A stretch of DNA of 64,000 bases from Peribacillus simplex. GTDB lineage: Bacteria; Bacillota; Bacilli; Bacillales; DSM-1321. Below are positions 27,018 through 34,573 of the stretch, one piece after another. Numbering within the stretch: the stretch's first letter is position 1; each line of letters starts with the position of its first letter. Position numbers and translations under genes: made by a program. The stretch lies in the NCBI RefSeq assembly GCF_001578185.1, contig NZ_CP011008.1, positions 2,818,001 to 2,882,000 of the forward strand. The letters run 5' to 3'. The notes below the pieces were generated by a model, which worked only from the letters and a program-made list of their open reading frames with translations, was not told where the DNA came from and made no database searches.

Positions 27018-28652
27018 TTATTTTTTATCCGCGTAAATAAAGTTCGGATAAGCATTAATCGGTGCATAAACTCCAGTAACATTCGATTTAACCATGTATG
27101 GTTTTGTGTAGAAGTACACCGGAAGGATTGGCATATCTTCAATCAGAACTTCCTCTGCTTTATGTAAAGCAGCCATGCGTTCTTTTGGTTCCATCGTAGA
27201 TTTTGCCTCTTTTAATAAATTATCATATTCTTTGTTGGACCAACCTGCATCATTATAGGCACCATCTGTTTCCCAAAGCATGAAGGTCATTGGGTCAACA
27301 TAGTCACCAACCCATCCGGCACGGGAAATTTCAAAGTCGCCAGCTTTTTCACGGTCAAGCTTAACTTGGAATTCAGCATTTTCAAGTGTCACTTCAACAC
27401 CTAGGTTATCGCGCCACATTCCTTGAACGGCTTCAGCAATTTTCTTATGGGAATCTAATGTATTATACAAAATTGAAAAATTAGGTAGTTCTTTCATGCC
27501 TTCTTCAGCAAGACCTTCTTTTAACAATTTTTTGGCTTCAGCAACGTTTTCCTCAAACAAGTTACCTGTATTTTCCTGGAAATCTCCATTTGCATCAGGA
27601 ATACCTGGCGGGATTACTCCAAATGCAGGCTTTTGACCACCCTGAGCAACATTTTCCGTGATTTTTTTACGTTCGATAGCCATTGATAGCGCTTTCCTGA
27701 CTTTTGCATTATTGAAAGGTTTTACTTTCGTATTAAAGTTGTAATAGTAAACAGCAAGTTCTGCGCCGTTTTTGAATTCCTTGTCTCCAGAATTAACCAA
27801 TTGCCCTTGCACATCCACTGGCAGTGGATAAGCGATGTCCAATTCGCCACTCTGATACATTTGCCATGCAGTATTTTCATCTTCTATTAGAGCAAAATTA
27901 ACAGCGTCCAATTTGATTTTGTCTTTATCATAGTAATTTTCATTCTTTTCGATTTTTAGGCTTTCTTTATGTTTCCACTCCGTCAACTTGAATGGACCAT
28001 TCGATACGTGTGTCTTTGCATCCAAAGCCCATTTTGGATTTTCTTCCTGTACCTTTTTATCGATTGGATAGAAAGTATAGAAGGAAGTTAAGTCAAGGAA
28101 ATATGGTGTAGGCTGTTCCAAAGTAACGACTAATGTATGATCGTCTGTCGCTTTAACGCCTACGTCCTCTTCCTTCCCTTTCTTACTGTTGTAAGCTTCC
28201 CCGCCTTTAAGATAATAAAGTTGGTAAGCATAATCAGCAGCTGTTTCCGGTTTCAAAGCATATTTCCAAGCATATTCGAAGTCATTGGCTGTAAGCGGAT
28301 CTCCATTTGACCATTTCAAACCATCTTTCAATTTGAATGTCCAAGTTAATCCATCTTCACTGATTTCCCATGATTCAGCAGAACCAGGTACGATTTTGCC
28401 CTCTTCTGTTTTCTTTGTCAGTCCCTCAAACGTATGTTCAAGGATCCATGATTCATGAGTACCTTGCGCATTGGCAGGGTGAAGCGAACCAGGTTCACTT
28501 GAGTTGTTTACGTTTAATACTTTTGATCCGGATGAGTCACCCGAGCCGCCTTCTTTTTCATTCGAAGTTTCCTTCGAACCGCCGTTGCATGCCGCAAGTA
28601 TAAGCATGATGGCCATAAGAAGAGCAAGCACTGAAAATTTAGACTTTTTCAA
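27018..28652 (-). CDS. oppA: oligopeptide-binding lipoprotein OppA
   Basis: Extracellular peptide-binding protein of the importer, 544 residues, SBP family 5. The lipoprotein signal is MKKSKFSVLALLMAIMLILA followed by AC, with Cys22 as the lipidated residue; a Gly/Ser/Glu-rich linker follows. The family blocks are EPGSLHPANAQGTHESWILE, GLTWTFKLKDGLKWSNGDPL (about residue 100) and RKALSMAIERKKITENVAQG (about residue 320). It captures oligopeptides and, in Bacillus relatives, can also feed signalling peptides such as Phr or competence factors into the cell. First gene of oppABCDF. Confidence 0.93.
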   Translation of the reverse strand: MKKSKFSVLALLMAIMLILAACNGGSKETSNEKEGGSGDSSGSKVLNVNNSSEPGSLHPANAQGTHESWILEHTFEGLTKKTEEGKIVPGSAESWEISEDGLTWTFKLKDGLKWSNGDPLTANDFEYAWKYALKPETAADYAYQLYYLKGGEAYNSKKGKEEDVGVKATDDHTLVVTLEQPTPYFLDLTSFYTFYPIDKKVQEENPKWALDAKTHVSNGPFKLTEWKHKESLKIEKNENYYDKDKIKLDAVNFALIEDENTAWQMYQSGELDIAYPLPVDVQGQLVNSGDKEFKNGAELAVYYYNFNTKVKPFNNAKVRKALSMAIERKKITENVAQGGQKPAFGVIPPGIPDANGDFQENTGNLFEENVAEAKKLLKEGLAEEGMKELPNFSILYNTLDSHKKIAEAVQGMWRDNLGVEVTLENAEFQVKLDREKAGDFEISRAGWVGDYVDPMTFMLWETDGAYNDAGWSNKEYDNLLKEAKSTMEPKERMAALHKAEEVLIEDMPILPVYFYTKPYMVKSNVTGVYAPINAYPNFIYADKK

Positions 28653-29081
28653 AAAATATTCCCCCTATCTTTATCTTTCTTCGAATATTCCCATTTAAGG
28701 GATTATCCTTATACCACCTATTAATTGTTGGTATAGTACATTCTGAATATCAGCGTGGAAAGTTAGAAGCATCCATAGCAGGAATTCACCGAAAACAACT
28801 AGCGAACCGTTTGCATAAATCTGTGAATCTCCTAAAAAAAACCAATTAATGCAATTTACTAGTTAAAAAGCACACTCTTTCCAACCTCGCTAAGGGTACT
28901 ATACCTCGAATTAAAGATGTTGAATTTTAAGTATATTACGAATAAACCGAAAAATCAATAAACCAATGAGTACTTTTTCACAACATAGTAATTATTTGCT
29001 AATCAATTCGATCTAGATATTAGGTAAAAAGAATGGAAAACCTAATTAATATAAAATGACTACCGACATCTTGTGGTTTTT
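28653..29081. other. AT-rich intergenic region upstream of opp
   Basis: About 430 bases with no supported gene. It should contain the opp promoter (minus strand), but I could not pick hexamers with confidence. A stop-free plus-strand run of about 36 codons at 28733-28851 has no start or binding site. Confidence 0.5.
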
Positions 29082-29298
29082 TCAAACTCTTTTATACCAG
29101 TATTCATATAGTTTCGCTTGTCTTTTTTTACTAAATATTCCAATAATTATAGTTAGTCCGGTTGCTAAGACCACTTTCCTAGCAAACCGATTCCTGATCA
29201 AATAATATATTTTAGTAGGATAATACTTTTTCCATCGAGGTCTTTTCAAGAAAATCCCAAATAACGGATAATAACTATGTAGGAATAAAGTTATTCAT
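29082..29298 (-). pseudogene. small frameshifted membrane-protein-like frame
   Basis: An ATG at 29298 behind a GGTGAGAG site opens MNNFIPT and stops at once. One frame over, a 64-codon stop-free run continues with YYPLFGIFLKRPRWKKYYPT, YYLIRNRFARKVVLATGLTI and IIGIFSKKRQAKLYEYWYKR before its stop. The composition (basic, aromatic, one hydrophobic helix) is protein-like. It is probably a small gene broken by one indel; a programmed shift is possible but unlikely. No family is recognised. Confidence 0.4.
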
Positions 29299-29351
29299 CA
29301 GTCTCTCACCTATATGTACCCTGTAAATCCAATGAATAATGATGACCATTC

Positions 29352-29786
29352 CTATTTATGATTAAATAAATATAATGACACGAAAAGTAAACATATTCCT
29401 GCAACCTTTTTCGCATCCAATGGGATGCGAACCCCGCCAAATAAACCGAAATGGTCAATGAGGGCCCCAATCAGTATCTGGCCTGCGATAACCCCAACCA
29501 AGGCAGGAGCCACTCCAATCTGAGGGATAACCACTATTATAACAATGACATAAATGGCCCCTAGAAGTCCGCCTATCAATTGCCATTTTGGTACAGACGC
29601 GATGGCGGAAATGTTTCCATTTCCCGCGAACAAAACAATAAATAATAAAGCGAGTGTCCCGATGCCAAACGAAATGAAAGAAGCTTCAATAACCCCCACT
29701 TTTTTCCCTAATCCACCATTGATTTGCCCTTGTATGGCAATGGTGATGCCACCTAGGACCGCAAGCAACGGAAATAATATCTTCAC
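29352..29786 (-). CDS. YdcZ-type DMT family permease (DUF606)
   Basis: A 144-residue membrane protein with five helices, the half-size DMT relatives called YdcZ/DUF606. The opening LLAVLGGITIAIQGQINGGL and the later PQIGVAPALVGVIAGQILIG followed by ALIDHFGLFG are diagnostic. These proteins probably export small solutes, sometimes as pairs; no second copy is next to it here. The start is GTG 29786, nine bases after GGAGG; the upstream codons to 29813 overlap that site. Confidence 0.82.
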   Translation of the reverse strand: MKILFPLLAVLGGITIAIQGQINGGLGKKVGVIEASFISFGIGTLALLFIVLFAGNGNISAIASVPKWQLIGGLLGAIYVIVIIVVIPQIGVAPALVGVIAGQILIGALIDHFGLFGGVRIPLDAKKVAGICLLFVSLYLFNHK

Positions 29787-29958
29787 AATGATTATCCTCC
29801 TTTTTATGTCCACCCGGACTGATTAACTGACTCCGCTTTCTAATTTTAACATGAAGAATATGTATATTTCCCCTACAAGTGGAGAAACATTCTTTAACTT
29901 GAAAAACCGGCACTATTGGCCAGCTGCTATCTTCTATCAACCTTTTTGAAAATGAATC

Positions 29959-30519
29959 CTAAACGCTTTGCTGTGGTAATTGACTATACTCTGTGCTTAA
30001 CAAGGAAAACACTAGGGCATCATGCGATTGTTCACGAAGAAATATATAACTTCTGAGACTTCCTTCCTCTTTAAAACCAAATTTCTTCAAGAGGTTTCTG
30101 GATGCAAAATTATCCTTGAAAGTTAATGCAGCCATTCTGTTTAGTTTCAATTCTCCAAATGAATAGCGCAATACTTCGTTGACAGCCTCGGACGTAAAGT
30201 GTTTTCTCCAATATTCAGGATGGATTTCATACCCGATTTCAGCTCGTTTGTTGGCAAGGCTCAATTGATTCAGGCCAACGGTACCAATGAATTTACCTGA
30301 ATCTTTCACAACAACTCCCCACCGTATCCCCCGTTTGTTTATATAAGCACTTTTAAACGAGTCGATTAAACGGCGGGCATCTTCAACTTGTGTTAAACTT
30401 TCTATCCCATCATATTTGGTCACTTCATCTTTAGACAAAATGTCAAACAGACTCTCAGAATGCTGGTGACCTATTTCAATTAACTGCAGCCTTTTTGTTT
30501 CCAATTCCCTAAACCCCAT
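29959..30519 (-). CDS. GNAT acetyltransferase, RimJ/RimL type
   Basis: A 186-residue acetyltransferase. ELETKRLQLIEIGHQHSESL opens it; the acetyl-CoA part reads RAEIGYEIHPEYWRKHFTSE (about residue 100), where the usual QGxG loop is RKHFTSEA and so lacks the first glycines. FKDNFASRNLLKKFGFKEEG closes the domain. ATG 30519 is used because the product then begins at the conserved strand and a G-rich stretch precedes it; the frame is open to 30624. The target is unknown. The altered CoA loop lowers confidence that it is fully active. Confidence 0.78.
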   Translation of the reverse strand: MGFRELETKRLQLIEIGHQHSESLFDILSKDEVTKYDGIESLTQVEDARRLIDSFKSAYINKRGIRWGVVVKDSGKFIGTVGLNQLSLANKRAEIGYEIHPEYWRKHFTSEAVNEVLRYSFGELKLNRMAALTFKDNFASRNLLKKFGFKEEGSLRSYIFLREQSHDALVFSLLSTEYSQLPQQSV

Positions 30520-30877
30520 CGAAGAATCCCCCCGTATATTCAACTGTCTACTTAATTCTATTCCTGAAGAAGAGATACCTGTCTTAAAGAACAATACTTT
30601 TTGATAAACTCCTTTCCTTAACATACAATGCCGCTTCCTTATAACCGTCCTTTATAATTAAAACCCGAATGAATTTGTTAAAGAATGATACTGAAGGCCG
30701 TCCGGGTTCCCGCATACTCTAATAAGAAAAAAGATTTAGGCTGAACAGGATAAAACTCCTGTTGTCCGTATACCATCGTGGGCCCGCCCTAGATAACGAC
30801 CCGATTCATTCAAGCCATTTATTTAATCCAGTCATCATTTTTTCTCGCTTATAAATAAATCCGTGCCGTTTCCCAAA

Positions 30878-31075
30878 TCATCCTACCCTCAAGCCATTTG
30901 ATTTGTTGCGATGGAAAATAACTGAGAATAACAGCATTTTATCCTTAACTTCTCCCTGGGCTTCACACCCTTTGCAAAAATGATCGCCAGTGCAAGTATC
31001 ATATCCGTGGTAAATGACTGAGTTTGTTTCTCTTTTAAAATCTTCCCATTGATTTTCGTTTTTGAATATTCGCAT
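30878..31075 (-). CDS. short Cys-rich frame, possible small protein
   Basis: A 65-codon frame starting MRIFKNENQWEDFKRETNSV and containing DTCTGDHFCKGC, three Cys and a His in metal-site-like spacing. The ribosome binding site is weak (GAAAGGCG). It could be a small zinc-binding protein, the tail of a lost gene, or chance. Nothing else is supported in 30625-31560, including the surrounding plus-strand frame. Confidence 0.3.
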   Translation of the reverse strand: MRIFKNENQWEDFKRETNSVIYHGYDTCTGDHFCKGCEAQGEVKDKMLLFSVIFHRNKSNGLRVG

Positions 31076-31613
31076 ACGCCTTTCAATATGCCTTTTCAAT
31101 CAATGTGCATGTACATAAGGATTGATTTCGGCATCTCAAACAGTGCTCTTGATTTGAAAACGAAAACTTGTCTCAAATCTCTTTTTCAGGATAATATTTC
31201 ACAGGAAAATATCCCCTATATACTTAATATCTATCCTTCCCAATACCCTCCCGGCCTTAAAATCCATAAAGCTCAACCATTAGGGCAATTTATTATCATT
31301 TCCACATTATTATAATTACTTCCATTTAAATGCTTTTCGTTTTGATGTCCATATTATTTACCCTGACAAACATATCCCGCAAACGAAAAATGATTCTTTT
31401 TTTACATGTAATAATTCTTCCCGTCTATCAAAAGGCCCTATGATTTTGGTTTACTATAAACACTCTCAGGTCATATGGACCCTCATCATGCATGCTCCCA
31501 TTCGCTACCTTCTGCCCATTTCAATAAAGAATGGGCATGACCTAATTTTACATACAACAATTTTTATAGGATACTAGACTTCCAATCCAGATATTCTACT
31601 AGGAGGAAACAAA

Positions 31614-32240
31614 ATGAAGAAAATCATCCTTTTATCAGCACTATCCCTATCCCTATTATCTCCAACAGTTGCTCAGGGAGCCAATACTTACGAGGTTGCA
31701 AAAGGGGATACCCTAACGAAAATTGCGTCTGAATATGAAGTCAGCCTTTCCGAATTACTTAAGACGAACACGGCTATAAACAATTCAAATCAAATTCAAA
31801 TCGGACAAATCATAAATCTTCCTTCAACCATCCACACAACTAATCAAGAAAAAGGTCAGTCAGTTGAACAGCAGGTTCTTAGGTTAGTTAACGAAGAACG
31901 TTCAAAATCGGGCCTCCCTTCCCTTGAAATGGATACCGCCGTTTCCAACATTGCAAATATGAAATCTGAAGATATGCGTGATAATAATTATTTCAATCAT
32001 ACAAGCCCAAATTACGGATCGCCCTTCGATATGATGAAATCCTTTGGGATCGGCTACAAATACGCAGGGGAAAATATCGCAGCAGGTCAACCTAGTGCGG
32101 ATGCTGTCATGAAATCTTGGATGAACAGCCCTGGACACAAGGCAAACATCCTGAACAAGAACTATACCCATATTGGAATTGGGCATGCTACAGGAGGGAA
32201 ATACACCCACTATTGGACTCAGCAATTCATTGGGAATTGA
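31614..32240 (+). CDS. secreted LysM-CAP domain protein
   Basis: A 208-residue exported protein. The signal peptide MKKIILLSALSLSLLSPTVA ends near AQGAN. One LysM domain (residues about 26-70, YEVAKGDTLTKIASEYEVSL to QIGQIINLP) binds peptidoglycan. A CAP/SCP domain follows (about 85-208): VLRLVNEERSKSGLPSLEMD, the His-Glu site in YFNHTSPNYGSP and AGENIAAG, then SWMNSPGHKANILNKNYTHI. This is the YkwD/spore-coat-associated CAP layout. The role of CAP domains in bacteria is unsettled. A good AGGAGG site precedes the ATG and a terminator follows. Confidence 0.92.
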   Translation: MKKIILLSALSLSLLSPTVAQGANTYEVAKGDTLTKIASEYEVSLSELLKTNTAINNSNQIQIGQIINLPSTIHTTNQEKGQSVEQQVLRLVNEERSKSGLPSLEMDTAVSNIANMKSEDMRDNNYFNHTSPNYGSPFDMMKSFGIGYKYAGENIAAGQPSADAVMKSWMNSPGHKANILNKNYTHIGIGHATGGKYTHYWTQQFIGN

Positions 32241-32247
32241 GATCGTA

Positions 32248-32277
32248 AGAGGTGGCAGATTGCCGCCTCTTTTTTTA
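32248..32277 (+). terminator. terminator of the LysM-CAP gene
   Basis: GAGGTGGCA pairs with TGCCGCCTC (one G-T pair), followed by eight Ts. Confidence 0.85.
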
Positions 32278-32562
32278 ACCTATTTCCAATTCCAAATCTA
32301 GGGCTTCTCCTCATCCGTTATTATGAATTAATATTAACTCTCTGCAATAAGATAGAGTGACCTTTCTCACTTAAATCGAAAAGATGTCATGCAGTTTGAT
32401 AGCTTCAATAAAAAAACCGAACGTCATTATTTTTTTGTTGGGCGGATATACAGGAAAAATACTTAAAGTAGTTATATCATACTATTTTTCAATTATTTTA
32501 CTGATAAAAATAAAATTATGTTAAAATAGAATTCTAGACATAGGTATAAAGGGGCAATTGCA

Positions 32563-33444
32563 ATGAAAATAGAGGTTGGCTCTGTTATCAACGAATTAAG
32601 AATCAAACAAAATCTTACAAGAGAAGAACTGGCAAAGGATATATGTGAACCTAATACCCTGTTAGATTATGAAAGGAGCATCACTTCTCCAACAATTGAT
32701 GAATTGGCACTTTTTGCGGATAAACTTAAAGTTGACCTTCCGTATTTCTTCACTACCAAAAATGAACCAATATATAATTACATAGAAACCATTAAACTTT
32801 TGATAAACAAATATAAACGTACACGTAATTTTGAAGCAATCTATGAAATAGTCCAAAAAGAAATGGCAACGGCACCGGAAAAATCGATATCTTTTTATCA
32901 ATTCTTGAAATGGCATGAAGGTATATCTTTTTTTTATTTGTACAATGACAAACAAAAGGCTATAGACTTATTGAATGAGGCCATTCAGATTACAATGGGT
33001 AAACGTGTCATTTTTCATCAACAGGAGATAGAAGTTTTAAATAGTATTGGAATTATCCATTTTAAAACAAAAAATTATGAAGAGGCCATCACCATCTTCA
33101 ATGAAGCACTGGAATTCATCGAGAATATTCCCCATGTGAATCAAGAAGGTACAATTGTCGTAAAGATCATTCATGGATTAGCACTGACTTTGTCTGAACT
33201 TCATTACTATCAAGAATCGCTAAATTATACCCTTAAAGGGATCAACATTTGCAATTCGACAGAATCATTATATTTATATGCAGAACTCCATCTTTTAACT
33301 GGTAAGAATCTGATTCATCTTCAGCAACCTGACGAAGGACTGCAATATATAAATAAATCCAAGAGCATTTTAAGACTTCAAAAAAACGAAGAGACTATAC
33401 AAATCGTCGACCATGAATTGGAAATCATTTTACAATGCTTGTGA
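32563..33444 (+). CDS. XRE-TPR regulator of the RRNPP (PlcR/NprR-like) type
   Basis: A 293-residue cytoplasmic regulator. Residues about 6-62 form an HTH_3 domain (GSVINELRIKQNLTREELAK, then LLDYERSITSPTIDELALFA). The rest is tetratricopeptide repeats, for example AIDLLNEAIQITMGKRVIFH and YEEAITIFNEALEFIENIPH. This is the PlcR/Rgg/NprR layout in which the repeats bind a secreted signalling peptide. No short exported peptide gene is visible within 300 bases on either side, so its ligand may come from elsewhere or be absent. A -35 TTTACT with a -10-like TAAAAT lies about 50 bases upstream. A terminator follows at 33457. Confidence 0.82.
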   Translation: MKIEVGSVINELRIKQNLTREELAKDICEPNTLLDYERSITSPTIDELALFADKLKVDLPYFFTTKNEPIYNYIETIKLLINKYKRTRNFEAIYEIVQKEMATAPEKSISFYQFLKWHEGISFFYLYNDKQKAIDLLNEAIQITMGKRVIFHQQEIEVLNSIGIIHFKTKNYEEAITIFNEALEFIENIPHVNQEGTIVVKIIHGLALTLSELHYYQESLNYTLKGINICNSTESLYLYAELHLLTGKNLIHLQQPDEGLQYINKSKSILRLQKNEETIQIVDHELEIILQCL

Positions 33445-33456
33445 ACTTCAACTAAT

Positions 33457-33493
33457 AAAAAGATAGAGATTGCTGTGAATCTCTATCTTTTAT
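33457..33493 (+). terminator. terminator of the XRE-TPR gene
   Basis: AAAGATAGAGATT pairs with AATCTCTATCTTT across a six-base loop. Confidence 0.85.
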
Positions 33494-33654
33494 AAAATAG
33501 TTCGATTCGAAGGGAAATCTCTTTAAACTATGTTATACAACCTCATCTTTACCAAAACATATATGGTTTAATGTTATCCTCGTCCTAACCAGCATGTACC
33601 ATTCACTTCATTCTGAAATCCCTTCACTTACCAAGTGATTTTTGAGAATGCCTA

Positions 33655-33705
33655 ATTGTTTTTAGGTCATTCTGAAAGGGCCATTCAAAATGACCTAAAA
33701 ACAAT
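33655..33705. repeat. perfect 17-bp inverted repeat
   Basis: ATTGTTTTTAGGTCATT (33655-33671) and its exact inverse (33689-33705) flank a 17-base loop, 70 bases upstream of the exonuclease start. There is no T-run and no stop codon near it, so it is not a simple terminator. It could be a large operator, an RNA hairpin or a short mobile relic. Confidence 0.7.
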
Positions 33706-33776
33706 GCATCACACTTCCAATCGCTATCCTATGTCAGCTATAATAGATGAATGTAACCCAACTGGAGGAAAAAAAA

Positions 33777-34376
33777 TTGTCTAATAGAATAGGTTTAGTG
33801 CTAGACGTAGAAACAACTGGTTTACGTCCCTCTTCTGATGAAATTATCGAGCTTGCCCTTATACTGTTTACCTATAACAGCGAAACCGGGGAAATTATTA
33901 ATCTTATTGATCAAGAATCATTTTTAAGGGAGCCTCTCTCCTATCAAGCAAGAATGAATTATGATCAAGCATACAGGATTCATGGAATTCCATATTGCAC
34001 CGTGGAAGGAAAAAGTTTTCACGATGAAAAAATTAAATCCTTCATTGCCCGCACTGATTCGATTTTCGCACATAATGCTTCTTTCGATAGAAGTTTTCTC
34101 TACCAAATGTATCCGGAAATCAATGATCAAAAGTGGTTCTGTACGATGCGGAATGTTCCTTGGAAGCAATATGGGTTTGAGAATAGTAAACTCTTAACAT
34201 TATTGCAGGCACATAATATTACCAATTTCCAAACACACAGGGCTTTAGACGATATTTCTTACCTAATGGAACTTATGAGGAAACCGGGTCCTTCAGGTCT
34301 TCCTTATTTAAAAGATGTCATTGCTAAAAATCCGATGAAGAAATATGCACCTGCTTCTCAAAAGACAAGGGTATAG
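33777..34376 (+). CDS. DnaQ-like 3'-5' exonuclease
   Basis: A 199-residue DEDD-family exonuclease. Exo I reads VLDVETTGLRPSSDEIIELA (Asp and Glu metal ligands), Exo II HNASFDRSFLYQMYP (about residue 100), Exo III HRALDDISYLMEL (about residue 156), giving the DEDDh set. It could act in DNA repair or RNA trimming; the sequence places it near the RNase T/DnaQ epsilon group without deciding. The start TTG 33777 sits eight bases after TGGAGG, which lies inside the longer frame from 33747 and so rules that start out. Confidence 0.85.
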   Translation: MSNRIGLVLDVETTGLRPSSDEIIELALILFTYNSETGEIINLIDQESFLREPLSYQARMNYDQAYRIHGIPYCTVEGKSFHDEKIKSFIARTDSIFAHNASFDRSFLYQMYPEINDQKWFCTMRNVPWKQYGFENSKLLTLLQAHNITNFQTHRALDDISYLMELMRKPGPSGLPYLKDVIAKNPMKKYAPASQKTRV

Positions 34377-34530
34377 CTGTTAACAACATATACAAGTGAT
34401 TAACATGGTTTTGTCACTTTAAACGTTTTTTACATATTTCCCTTTCCATGGGAGCAGCAGTATATTTACGGGTGTGATTAACGGGGGCTTTTTTACGCCT
34501 TTCTTGGAAGCGCTTGGCAAATAGGATATT

Positions 34531-34573
34531 AATGAAAAAACAGCGACCATCATGGGTCGCTGTTTTTTCATTG
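34531..34573. terminator. terminator of the YhgE-like gene, long perfect stem
   Basis: AATGAAAAAACAGCGACC pairs perfectly with its inverse across a six-base loop (18-bp stem). It is symmetric, ends the minus-strand gene at 34574 and could also stop the plus-strand exonuclease transcript. Confidence 0.85.

Noticed and set aside
28733-28851. 36-codon stop-free stretch ending KSVNLLKKTN
   Set aside because: No start or homology that I recognise; similar runs occur by chance in AT-rich DNA.
31049-31315. 88-codon plus-strand frame with some protein-like segments
   Set aside because: No binding site or known domain, and it overlaps another weak frame on the other strand.
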